From: Brevundimonas sp. | GTDB taxonomy: Bacteria; Pseudomonadota; Alphaproteobacteria; Caulobacterales; Caulobacteraceae | Assembly (NCBI RefSeq): GCF_018608325.1 | Contig: NZ_JABAZW010000007.1 | Span: 1-39,860 of the forward strand | Direction of reading: 5' to 3' | DNA: 39,860 nucleotides | In this document: one piece after another, positions 1 through 7,086 of the stretch | Numbering within the stretch: the stretch's first letter is position 1 | How the letters are laid out: each line of letters opens with the position of its first letter | Notes under the pieces: model-generated | What the model saw: the letters and a program-made list of their open reading frames with translations, nothing else | Told to the model about the DNA's origin: nothing | Database searches by the model: none | Position numbers and translations under genes: made by a program

Positions 1-105
1 CGTCCGATAGGCGTAATCGCCCTGCCACCAGCCCGAAGCCAGAACCGGCGTCGCCACCGCCGTAAGCATGACGGCCGACAGGCCGACAGCGAAAGATTTG
101 CGCAT
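1..105 (-). CDS. DUF2341-like exported protein, N-terminal fragment (runs off the left edge)
   Basis: Only the first 35 codons are inside the window; the gene continues past position 1 on the minus strand. The ATG at 105-103 opens a clear Sec signal peptide: a positive start (MRK), a hydrophobic core and a probable cleavage site after VLA near residue 22. The mature part begins with a tryptophan pair and then YAYR. That WW...YR start is what I know from the beginning of DUF2341 domains, which are often found next to or fused to MotA/TolQ/ExbB proton channels. A GTG at 129-127 is an alternative start. The gene follows the TPS transporter gene by about 25 bases on the same strand, so the two are probably co-transcribed. 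The family call rests on very few residues; the exported nature is well supported. Confidence 0.5.
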   Translation of the reverse strand, partial: MRKSFAVGLSAVMLTAVATPVLASGWWQGDYAYRT

Positions 106-129
106 ACGCGCGCTGACAGTCTTGCCCAC

Positions 130-1704
130 TTAGAATTCCCCCCAGATGCGGAAGCGTGCGAAAATCTGCCCGGACTTCCATTCCGGGCCCGAAACGATTG
201 GCGCGCCGACATCGACGGCGCCGTTGAGATAGCGGAAGAGGCGGATGCGGCCGCCGAGGCCGGCGCTCGACAGCAGGTAGCTGTCCTTCTGACCCAGCAG
301 CGGATCATGAATGCCGGCATAGCCCGCATCCCAGAAGCCGTGCAGGCGCAGCGCATTGTCGCCCAGCCCCAGTCGTGAACCAAAGTCCGGCAGGCGCAGT
401 TCGTTCTGAATGGCAAAGCCGTAGTCGCCCAGGGCCTCCGACTCGTAATAGCCGCGTACGCTGGAAGACCCGCCCAGCGAGAAACCCTCGTTCGAGATCA
501 GCGGCGCAGGCGACCACTGGCCGGTCAGGCGCGTGTTCAGCTGAAGCCCGTGCGCCAGTTCTTCTGTGTTCGACGCGTCCAGCTTCAGCACCAGGAAGCT
601 GGGGCGGGCGTTGAAACGCTTGTCGTCAAACCGCTGCTGATCGTCGCCCAGCCCGCGCACGCCGAAAACAGCGGAGACACTGAGATCGCTGCGGCGCTGA
701 TCGCCGGACCAGTCGCCCCGCCATGAGGCCATGAAAGGGAAATACCGGATCGGCGCCGAGGCGCGATCTGCGCCCAGGGCTACGTCCTCACCGAAATCCT
801 TCCAGTCCACGCCCAGCGTCAGGGCATGGTAGAAACCATCCGTGGCGCCCAGCGAGCGGATGTAGCGGGCGCCCACGATATTGCCCTGACCGATCACGCT
901 GGCGCCGCCGACTACGGCGATGTCGCTGTCCGAGCGCACGCCATAGACCATCAACTGCGCGTTCTGCCCCAGACGCGTCAGATAGTTGGCCGACCAGACC
1001 GTGCCGTCGTCGGTTCTTTCCGGCGCCGTCTGGGCCGAGAAGCTGAGACTGTCGCCGCGCCCAAGGAAGTCGTCATGACGCAGGGTCGCCGACGCCCGAT
1101 AGTAGGAGGTCGAGGCTGAGCGCTGATTGTTCAGTTCGAGGGAGGCATGCCAGGGCGAGTTTTCCTCAACCGACAACACGACATCCAGCGTGCCCGGCGC
1201 CACGCCCGCGCGCAGTTCCGGCGTCACCCGACGCGTCGACTTCTGGTTCAACGCCACCACGTCACGTTGGAATTCCTGAAGGTTCGGTGTAGCGCCGGGC
1301 GTCAGCGACGGCGCCTGGGCGCGGATCGCATCGGCGCGTTTCGTTCCCTCCACCAGAACCTGTCCGATGGCCTGGGGCTGCACCTCCAACTGGAGAATAC
1401 CGCCTTCCACCGATTGCTCGGGCAGGAAGACGGATACGGCCACATAGCCTGCATTCTCGAACGCTGATTGCAGGGCGGCACGCGCGGCCTCGACGTCGGC
1501 TTCAGTGCGGCCGGGCCCCATGAATGGATAGACGGCCCGCTCGACCGCATCCGGCGGCAGGACCGTGTTGCCCTTCACCTGAAAAGCGCGAATATCGAAG
1601 GTGACGGCCTGGTCCTGAGCCTGCACCGCAACAGGGCCCGTCCCGATCGCCAGGAAGACCGCGCCAGCCACCAGGCGTCGGCAAGATCGTTCGTTCAAAA
1701 TCAT
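130..1704 (-). CDS. ShlB/FhaC/HecB-family two-partner secretion transporter (TpsB)
   Basis: An outer-membrane Omp85-superfamily pore that exports a partner exoprotein (TpsA) from the periplasm. With the ATG at 1704 the protein has 524 residues: signal peptide 1-29 (cleavage near VQA-QD), two POTRA-like domains at about 34-110 and 113-182, then a 16-strand-type barrel from about 186 to the end. The conserved VRGY motif of the lid loop is at 416-419, and the chain ends in Phe as outer-membrane barrels do. I chose 1704 because a GGGAGG ribosome site lies just upstream and a good signal peptide follows; an ATG at 1749 and a TTG at 1752 would add 15-16 residues but lack such a site. No TpsA gene is visible in the window. 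The AraC-type gene lies upstream on the same strand and the DUF2341-like gene directly downstream. Family certain, substrate unknown. Confidence 0.9.
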   Translation of the reverse strand: MILNERSCRRLVAGAVFLAIGTGPVAVQAQDQAVTFDIRAFQVKGNTVLPPDAVERAVYPFMGPGRTEADVEAARAALQSAFENAGYVAVSVFLPEQSVEGGILQLEVQPQAIGQVLVEGTKRADAIRAQAPSLTPGATPNLQEFQRDVVALNQKSTRRVTPELRAGVAPGTLDVVLSVEENSPWHASLELNNQRSASTSYYRASATLRHDDFLGRGDSLSFSAQTAPERTDDGTVWSANYLTRLGQNAQLMVYGVRSDSDIAVVGGASVIGQGNIVGARYIRSLGATDGFYHALTLGVDWKDFGEDVALGADRASAPIRYFPFMASWRGDWSGDQRRSDLSVSAVFGVRGLGDDQQRFDDKRFNARPSFLVLKLDASNTEELAHGLQLNTRLTGQWSPAPLISNEGFSLGGSSSVRGYYESEALGDYGFAIQNELRLPDFGSRLGLGDNALRLHGFWDAGYAGIHDPLLGQKDSYLLSSAGLGGRIRLFRYLNGAVDVGAPIVSGPEWKSGQIFARFRIWGEF

Positions 1705-1953
1705 CCCCCGCAACCCTCCCCGACTGAAGCCGAGGCGGCGGGCGAACATCAAAATGATGCCGCGCGCCTGAAATCATGCAGAGGTCGTAATAATCAGGAC
1801 CTGAAGTTCCTCAAGTCTATTATGTTGAAATCAAAGTTCAGATTATATTTTCGCATCACACAGCAAGTATCATGTAAATTAAATGACAATTGATATTAGG
1901 TCTGATTATTTTATAATTTCGGATTCACTTGAATATTTCCAGAATGTGTGGCT
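1705..1953 (-). promoter_or_regulatory. AT-rich promoter region of the TPS gene
   Basis: This 249-base gap between the AraC-type gene and the TPS gene is far richer in A and T than its surroundings, especially 1790-1930. On the minus strand it contains GGAACTT (complement of 1804-1810), the classic -35 element of ECF sigma factors. CGACC (complement of 1783-1787) follows 16 bases later where a CG-type -10 would sit. A TATAAT also occurs on the minus strand around 1845-1850. An ECF sigma gene lies 2.5 kb away, so control by it is plausible but unproven. No coding sequence is supported here. Confidence 0.4.
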
Positions 1954-2685
1954 TTAAGCGGCGCTGCTAAATGAATTAGCGCGCGTCTGGGTTGGGCTTT
2001 CTCCAAACTTCAACTGATATGCGCGCGCTAGAGCGCTAGGACTGCTGAAACCAGCATCCCGCGCCAGTTGTGAAATGGAGCGAAGTTCACGCGGATGGCC
2101 CAGACGCTCGCTGACCCAGACCAGACGCCGTTCGCGGACGATCTCGCTGATGGACACGCCGAAGCAGGCCTTGAAATTTCGACGCAGGGTCGCCGCCGTG
2201 ACGCCCGCAGCAGCCGCCAGAGTGTCCGCCGTCCAGTTCACTTCAGGGTTCGTACGCACGCGCTCCATCGCCCGCATGACCGAACCCGATATGACAAAGA
2301 CCTCATCGCCTACGCCAGAACTGAACAGCCCCCGAACCAAGGCCTCGCACCTTCGTCCAGCGGCCACGGCGCCCCAATTGAAACTGATCACGCCGGGCCG
2401 AAGGCGTCGGGGCTGGTCCATAAGGCGCGACGCCGCGACCTGAACATCCGCACCGCGCAGCGACACCCATTCGCCCTCAGCGCAGGACGACCAAACACAT
2501 TCGGCTTCACCGGGGCGTGCGATAAGCAGGGCGCGTCCCCCCGGCAGTTGATAGACCTCGTCGCCGAACGTGACCCGGACCATGCCCCGATGCGGGCGCA
2601 CGACATGCACAGCGCCCTGCTCCACGGTCAGGCGAACGACGCCCTTATTCAGGCCCGTGATTTGGTTGAATCGACTTGGGTGCAT
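1954..2685 (-). CDS. AraC-family transcriptional regulator
   Basis: A 243-residue DNA-binding regulator. The C-terminal third (about 130-235) has the double helix-turn-helix of the AraC family: TADTLAAAAGVTAATLRRNFK is the first helix pair, and the stretch ending GFSSPSALARAYQLKFGESP is the characteristic second one. The N-terminal half looks like a cupin-type sensing domain, with short beta-strand segments and no obvious ligand residues. The ATG at 2685 has a GAGGGGG ribosome site 5 bases upstream. The gene precedes the TPS gene on the same strand and is divergent from the tonB operon, so it is well placed to control both. In several iron-uptake loci AraC proteins sense siderophores; whether this one does is open. 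Confidence 0.85.
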   Translation of the reverse strand: MHPSRFNQITGLNKGVVRLTVEQGAVHVVRPHRGMVRVTFGDEVYQLPGGRALLIARPGEAECVWSSCAEGEWVSLRGADVQVAASRLMDQPRRLRPGVISFNWGAVAAGRRCEALVRGLFSSGVGDEVFVISGSVMRAMERVRTNPEVNWTADTLAAAAGVTAATLRRNFKACFGVSISEIVRERRLVWVSERLGHPRELRSISQLARDAGFSSPSALARAYQLKFGESPTQTRANSFSSAA

Positions 2686-2784
2686 CGCGTCCCCCTCGAT
2701 TCAAAGACCGGGAGCGCGCCGACGAACGAAACGAATTCGACTGCGACCTGTATTTTTCCACTCAGCGCCGGCGTCAGCGACGTG

Positions 2785-2801
2785 TCATCAAGAGGTGATG
2801 A
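2785..2801. promoter_or_regulatory. Inverted repeat in the divergent araC-type/tonB promoter region
   Basis: TCATCA and TGATGA form a perfect 6-bp dyad separated by AGAGG. It lies in the 152-base gap (2686-2837) between the divergent AraC-type gene and the tonB-led operon, 37 bases upstream of the tonB start. It is a candidate operator or short hairpin. The regulator is unknown. Confidence 0.35.
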
Positions 2802-2837
2802 AACCGCGTTAGGGCCACACGTCAGGATCGGGTTTCC

Positions 2838-3503
2838 TTGACGACACACTGGCTCAGTTACGGTCTGTTTGGACGCATCGGCGGCTTGGCGCTGTCGGGC
2901 GTGCTGCACGTTGCTGTCGGCCTGTTTCTGCTTCAAGCCCATGCAGACGGCGCGCCTGAACAAGGCCCCGCGTCCGGGGACGCCGGACAAGGCATCGTTG
3001 TGGAACTGGTGTCGCTTGGCCCCGGTCAGACGCCGCCACCGCCGACCGATGTAGTTTCCGCCTCTTCTGCGGCGCCTTCTCACACCGCTGGCTCCAGCAA
3101 AGCCATCGAAGACGCCCAGCCAAAAGCGTCCGAAACGGCGGCCGGCGCCAAGATGACCGGTCCCTCGACCAGCGAACAGACAGGCGCGGCGCGGCGTCTT
3201 TCAGACCTGCCTGATAGTGAGGTTCTGGCCTTCCGTCGTCGGCTGGAACAGCACCTCGCCCGCCACCGCCTTTATCCGGCGGAAGCCAGCGCCAACGGGC
3301 GCAAAGGCCAGACCACGGTCCATTTCATCATGACCAAGGACGGGCGGGTGATCGACGCCTGGATCGAAACCAGTTCGGGCGAGAACGCCATCGACGAGGA
3401 GGCTCTGGCCGCCATTTTCCGCGCCCAGCCCCTGCCTGGATTGCCGGGCGACTGGCCGTCACGACTGGATGTCAGCCTGCCCGTCAACTTCGTTCTGAAA
3501 TGA
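2838..3503 (+). CDS. TonB-family energy transducer
   Basis: An inner-membrane anchored periplasm-spanning protein that passes proton-motive force from ExbB/ExbD to an outer-membrane partner. The 221 residues show a short cytoplasmic start, one membrane helix (about 14-34) carrying the Ser-x3-His pair of TonB proteins (S20, H24), a linker with a short PPPP stretch and no long Pro-Glu/Pro-Lys repeats, and a C-terminal TonB domain from about 130 to the end with the YP motif at 146-147. The start is a TTG; an in-frame stop lies just upstream and AGGATCGGG precedes it. The stop overlaps the next start in an ATGA. No exbB or exbD is in the window. The position at the head of a signalling operon suggests a dedicated TonB for this locus. 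Confidence 0.88.
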   Translation: MTTHWLSYGLFGRIGGLALSGVLHVAVGLFLLQAHADGAPEQGPASGDAGQGIVVELVSLGPGQTPPPPTDVVSASSAAPSHTAGSSKAIEDAQPKASETAAGAKMTGPSTSEQTGAARRLSDLPDSEVLAFRRRLEQHLARHRLYPAEASANGRKGQTTVHFIMTKDGRVIDAWIETSSGENAIDEEALAAIFRAQPLPGLPGDWPSRLDVSLPVNFVLK

Positions 3504-4237
3504 ACGCCGCGCCCCTGTCCACAACTACGCGCGCCTCCCTGGCCGTGGGTGGAATGATCATGGGAATGTTGGCGTTCGATGGTGCGTTCGCACAGTCACG
3601 ACCGAGCCAACAGCACTACGACATTCCCGCACAGCCCCTGAACTCAGCGCTTTCCGCCTTCGCCACGACCAGCGGCATGGACATCGTCTATCGCCAGTCC
3701 CTGGCCGTCGGTCGTCGTTCAAGCGCCGTCAAAGGAGAGTATTCCGCGCCGGTCGCGCTCCAGCGCCTGCTTCAGGGCACGAACCTTAACGCCCGCTTCT
3801 CCGGTCCGCGCTCGGTGATCATCTATGTTGAGGATGCACAGGTCGCGTCCTCCCCCGCGTCAGATGCCCCCGCGGCCCTGCGGATGGACACAGCCGAGGT
3901 GCGCGGCGCCCGGATCATCGGCGGCGGCGATCAATTAGCCCGGCGTCGATACGCCATGGCTCTTCAGACCGCCCTTCAGAACATGCTGCGATCTTCGCTC
4001 GACTTCCAGGGCAGGTCGCTGCGTCTTGAAATCCGCATAGGACTAAACTCTGCAGGTGAAATCACCGAAGCCGTCATCCGCCGCAGCAATGCACGCGACG
4101 ATTGGGACATCCAGATCGTCAACCGCCTGACCGGCGCCAATCCTGCTGGCGCGCCCCCTCCTGGAACCCCGGCCATTCTCGACTTCGCCATCGAGGTGCA
4201 GCCTTTGGGTCGTTCGCGGTCAGACGGCGTGTCATGA
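3500..4237 (+). CDS. Secreted STN-domain signalling protein with TonB-C-like C-terminus (VreA-like)
   Basis: A 245-residue exported protein: signal peptide 1-31 (cleavage near AFA-QS), an STN (secretin/TonB short N-terminal) domain at about 40-110 beginning YDIPAQPLNSAL, a short linker, then a second domain at about 149-235 that resembles a TonB C-terminal fold (an RYAMALQTALQ helix followed by RLEIRIGLNSAGEI strands). STN domains normally sit in front of a TonB-dependent receptor barrel and contact the FecR-like anti-sigma factor in the periplasm. Here there is no barrel. The gene overlaps tonB upstream and the sigma factor downstream by ATGA, so all are translated together. The closest known parallel is VreA of the P. 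aeruginosa PUMA3 system. The STN call is firm; the second domain is my reading of the pattern. Confidence 0.8.
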   Translation: MNAAPLSTTTRASLAVGGMIMGMLAFDGAFAQSRPSQQHYDIPAQPLNSALSAFATTSGMDIVYRQSLAVGRRSSAVKGEYSAPVALQRLLQGTNLNARFSGPRSVIIYVEDAQVASSPASDAPAALRMDTAEVRGARIIGGGDQLARRRYAMALQTALQNMLRSSLDFQGRSLRLEIRIGLNSAGEITEAVIRRSNARDDWDIQIVNRLTGANPAGAPPPGTPAILDFAIEVQPLGRSRSDGVS

Positions 4238-4782
4238 GCGCCTCCTCCACGCGCACCGCACTCAGAGACCTGCTGACGCGGCGGTATGCAGACCTGCGCA
4301 AACGTCTCGCCATACGCCTAGGCTCGGCCGATTTGGCGGGAGAGGCCCTGCATGAGACATGGATCAAGCTGCAGGATGGCGCCGAATTGGCGCCCATTGA
4401 GGACCCGGACGCCTATATCTATCGCGCCGCGGTGAACACGGCCTTCAATCTGTCCGCCGCCCAGCGCCGGGTGCTGGGCCACGCCGAAATCGCAGACATC
4501 CTGAACCTGGCCGATGACGCGCCAGGGCCGGAGCAGATCGTCATGGCCCGCAGCGATCTGATGCGTGTCTGGCGAGTGCTGGATGAACTGACGCCGCGCC
4601 AGCGCACGGTTTTTCTGGAAAGCTTCACCGGCTCCGCCAGTCATGACGAACTGGCCGTTCGCTTCAATGTCAGCCTGCGCATGATCCAGATGGATCTGCG
4701 TGACGCCATTCTGCACTGCGCACGCCGCACACGCCGAAAAAACCCCTTCGTTCGCGGGCGATCCCGCGTGTCTGTAAAATGA
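4234..4782 (+). CDS. ECF-type RNA polymerase sigma factor (FecI/VreI-like)
   Basis: A 182-residue sigma-70 factor of the extracytoplasmic-function class. Region 2 spans about 10-78 (AYIYRAAVNTAFN is typical of the end of sigma-2), and region 4 about 112-165 (LDELTPRQRTVFLESF, then the helix-turn-helix SHDELAVRFNVSLRMIQMDL). This combination is typical of iron-starvation sigma factors of the FecI group. The ATG at 4234 overlaps the stop of the STN gene in ATGA; a longer reading frame starting at 4102 would run through the STN gene and is not credible. A FecR-like gene follows after 34 bases. Predicted targets are this locus and perhaps the TPS gene. Confidence 0.9.
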   Translation: MSASSTRTALRDLLTRRYADLRKRLAIRLGSADLAGEALHETWIKLQDGAELAPIEDPDAYIYRAAVNTAFNLSAAQRRVLGHAEIADILNLADDAPGPEQIVMARSDLMRVWRVLDELTPRQRTVFLESFTGSASHDELAVRFNVSLRMIQMDLRDAILHCARRTRRKNPFVRGRSRVSVK

Positions 4783-4816
4783 GAGGAACGTCGGCGCTCC
4801 GAACGTCGACTGGACA

Positions 4817-5758
4817 ATGACCAAGACCGAGATGACTCCATCCGCCAAGGACAACGACAGCCTTCTGGAAGAGGCGGCGGACTGGCTCGTGCGCCTGATG
4901 TCTGGCGGCGCGACCCAGACCGATGTGGACGCCCTTGGAGAATGGCGCGCCCAGAGCCCCGCGCACGACGCGGCATTCCGGGAAGTTGCGGGCGTCTCTG
5001 CCTATGCCCAGGCAGGCAGTACGACGACGCGTCCCACCAACCGTCGGGCGTTCATCTCCGCCTGTGCAGGCGGTGCCGGGGTTCTTCTGGTCGGCGCATC
5101 GGTTCTGCGTCCGCCGTTCAATCTTTGGCCGTCATTCGACGAGTTGTCGGCTGAACACCGCACGCCTGTCGGCGGACGGCTCGACCTGCACCCTGCGCGC
5201 GGTGTCGAGGTCCAACTGGCGTCTCGCACAGCAGCATCCGTGAGCCGTTCAGGATCGGGCCTGCGCCTGGTTTCTGGCGAGGCCTTCGTCGGCGTTCACG
5301 AGGCGGTCAGGGCCTTTCAGGTCGACACCCGACAGGTGCGGATTGAGGCGCTAGACGCCGACTTCAACGTCCAGGCTTTCCCATCGCGTGACCGCGTGAC
5401 CTGCGCGCGCGGCCAGATGACCTGCGTCATTCAATCCCGCGCCTATCACCTGAAGCAAGACGAGGACATCACGGTCGAGGCTGACGGCCAGGTGCGGCTC
5501 AGCCGGATCGAAGCCGCCAAGGTCGCCGCCTGGCGCACAGGACGCCTGATTTTTGAAGGCGTCGCCCTTTCGGAAGTCGTCGACCAGATCAACCTCTACC
5601 GCCCCGGCCGCATAATCCTCAGAGACCCCGAACTGGGCCGCACGCCCCTGAACGCCGTTTTCCACATCGCCCAGATCGACAACGCCGTCGTCCAGATCGA
5701 ACAACTGTTGAACCTGAAAGCCCGCGCCGTCGGCGGGGGCGTGGTGATCATTGGCTGA
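4817..5758 (+). CDS. FecR-family anti-sigma/signal-transducing membrane protein (VreR-like)
   Basis: An inner-membrane protein that holds the ECF sigma factor and relays a periplasmic signal. Order in the 313 residues: cytoplasmic DUF4880 domain at 16-58 (EEAADWLVRLMSGGAT), a membrane segment at about 79-97, the FecR periplasmic domain at about 117-205, and a C-terminal DUF4974/STN-like domain at about 241-313 that would meet the STN partner. Just before the membrane segment is NRRAFI (75-80), close to a twin-arginine signal. E. coli FecR has been reported to be inserted by the Tat system, so this is probably functional. Last gene of the tonB-STN-sigma-fecR operon. Well supported by order and domains; the inducing signal is unknown. 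Confidence 0.9.
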   Translation: MTKTEMTPSAKDNDSLLEEAADWLVRLMSGGATQTDVDALGEWRAQSPAHDAAFREVAGVSAYAQAGSTTTRPTNRRAFISACAGGAGVLLVGASVLRPPFNLWPSFDELSAEHRTPVGGRLDLHPARGVEVQLASRTAASVSRSGSGLRLVSGEAFVGVHEAVRAFQVDTRQVRIEALDADFNVQAFPSRDRVTCARGQMTCVIQSRAYHLKQDEDITVEADGQVRLSRIEAAKVAAWRTGRLIFEGVALSEVVDQINLYRPGRIILRDPELGRTPLNAVFHIAQIDNAVVQIEQLLNLKARAVGGGVVIIG

Positions 5759-6069
5759 CGGCGCGGGCCACACCGCCCCATGACCGCGAGATACAAATGT
5801 CCGTGGCGCTTTGTGATTGGCGAATATCTCTTCCCGCTAGAACTGATCATCCGCATTGGCAGTTGACGTTTTCAGCCTGTAAAGGCGTCAACATCTCTCA
5901 TTCAGCGCACTCCTGTATCCGCTTAACCAGCTTCGACCTTGCATCAATCGACTTCCTCAGCTCGCATCAATTAATATCAATGCTATCGCTGTAGAATCTG
6001 AATATTAGTCTTTATTTGAGCGCGGGGTAGAGCGACGGTGCTCGGCAAATCCGGTGATGAACCGGCCTA
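5759..6069. other. Gene-free, partly AT-rich gap between fecR and the IS element
   Basis: These 311 bases hold no convincing gene; the one open frame (5797-5994) has no ribosome site and no family resemblance. The stretch 5860-6020 is AT-rich. A small hairpin (CCGGT, loop GATGA, ACCGG; 6051-6065) ends two bases before the TA that flanks the IS element. No clear terminator for the fecR operon was found. Confidence 0.5.
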
Positions 6070-6081
6070 GGCTCAGGACTC
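6070..6081 (+). repeat. Left terminal inverted repeat of the IS5-family element
   Basis: GGCTCAGGACTC, perfectly complementary to 6848-6859. The match extends to 15 bp (6067-6081 against 6848-6862) if the flanking CTA/TAG bases are counted. Confidence 0.85.
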
Positions 6082-6129
6082 ATTGATGTGAGGCGCTCGA
6101 TCTGATTCAGGCTCCCGAAGAGTCTGGAT

Positions 6130-6856
6130 ATGAGCGACCTTTATTGGCTGACGGACGAGCAGAAGGCTCGGCTGGAGCCCTATTTTCCCAAGAGCCATGG
6201 CAAACCGAGGGTGGATGATCGGCGAGTGCTGAGCGGGATTGTTTTCGTCAACCGCAACGGTCTGCGTTGGCGTGACCCGCCGACGGCGTATGGGCCTCAC
6301 AAGACCCTCTACAATCGCTGGAAGCGGTGGAGCGAGGCGGGCGTAGTCATACGGATGATGGAAGGCCTGTCCAGCGCCCAGACTGAACATCGCACGGTCA
6401 TGATCGACGCGACCTATCTCAAGGCGCACCGCACGGCTTCGAGCCTGCGGGTAAAAACGGACGCACGGGCGACTGATCGGTCGCACGACTACCAAGCTTC
6501 ACGCCGTGACAGATGCGAACGGACGACCGATCAGCCTGTTCATGACGGCGGGCCAGGTCAGCGATTACACCGGCACTGCTGCTCTGCTGGACAGCCTGCC
6601 CAAGGCGCAATGGCTATTGCGCGACAGGGGGTATGACGCGGACGGGTTCAGGGACGCCCTGCATCCCAGGCAGAAAACCCGCAACGAGCCCGTCCGGTAT
6701 GACAAGCGTCGCTACAAGCGGCGTAATCGCATCGAGATCATGTTCAGGTGCCTGAAAGACTGCGGCGCGTCGCCACTGGCTATGATCGATGCCCGAACGT
6801 CTTCCTCTCCGCCATCGCCCTGGCCGCTACCGTACTCTTCTGGCTGCGAGTCCTGA
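6130..6856 (+). pseudogene. IS5-family transposase, broken by frameshifts and deletions
   Basis: The N-terminal part (MSDLYWLTDEQKARLEPYFP, then DDRRVLSGIVFVNRNGLRW) and the catalytic residues of an IS5 DDE transposase are visible: Asp in VMIDATYLKAHR, Asp in LLRDRGYDAD, Glu in RRNRIEIMF. They fall in three frames. The first shift is a +1 change near 6454-6460 at a run of five A; slipping back one base there leads quickly to a stop, so a normal -1 programmed shift would not rescue it. A second shift near 6745-6760 moves the C-terminus (RRVATGYDRC...ATVLFWL) to another frame. Compared with the family as I remember it, about 4 residues are also missing after GRLIGRT and about 7 after FRDAL. Clearly non-functional. 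Confidence 0.85.
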
Positions 6857-6859
6857 GCC
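6848..6859 (-). repeat. Right terminal inverted repeat of the IS5-family element
   Basis: GAGTCCTGAGCC, the complement of the left end. In related elements the transposase stop codon usually lies inside this repeat; here the bases CGA stand where TGA would be expected, so the reading frame runs on past the end. Confidence 0.85.
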
Positions 6860-7086
6860 TAGAGTTCTCATCGACGTCGGTACTAGGACGGCGTGTTCGC
6901 CCTTTATCTGATTATGACCAGGCAGGTGGCGCGTTGCAGTATGAACTACCAATCTATGCCCCCCGCACATCGAAGCGCCTTTCGACTGATGGTCTCAGCA
7001 TTCTACACCTGACTGTCGAAGCACCTCAGAGCTAAGTGGTAATCTGACTTTCCTAGTTCATCGAGCGAAGACTTTTCTCTTCCCAC

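Larger units (their letters stand above)
6070..6859 (+). mobile_element. Degenerate IS5-family insertion sequence (790 bp)
   Basis: The element is bounded by 12-bp perfect terminal inverted repeats, GGCTCAGGACTC at 6070-6081 and its complement at 6848-6859. Both are flanked directly by TA (6068-6069 and 6860-6861), which fits the short TA target duplication common in IS5-family groups. Inside is a broken DDE transposase. The ends are intact but the transposase cannot be read in one frame, so this copy can only move if an enzyme is supplied from elsewhere. Confidence 0.85.

Noticed and set aside
5797-5994. 65-codon open frame between fecR and the IS element
   Set aside because: No ribosome site, mixed composition and no recognisable feature.
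6020-6069. A cobalamin-riboswitch-like stretch (GACGGTGCTC, then GGCAAATCCGGTG and AACCGG) ending at the IS element
   Set aside because: Some core bases resemble a B12 element, but the middle and the 3' half are absent, the right flank of the IS does not continue it, and no B12-related gene follows.
6454-6460. Programmed -1 frameshift at the A5 run in the IS transposase
   Set aside because: The -1 frame meets a stop a few codons later; the downstream part lies in the +1 frame and a second shift follows, so decay is the better explanation.
6748-7035. 95-codon frame after the IS transposase
   Set aside because: It begins inside the transposase, reads its third frame, and continues past the IS end only because the normal stop is mutated.
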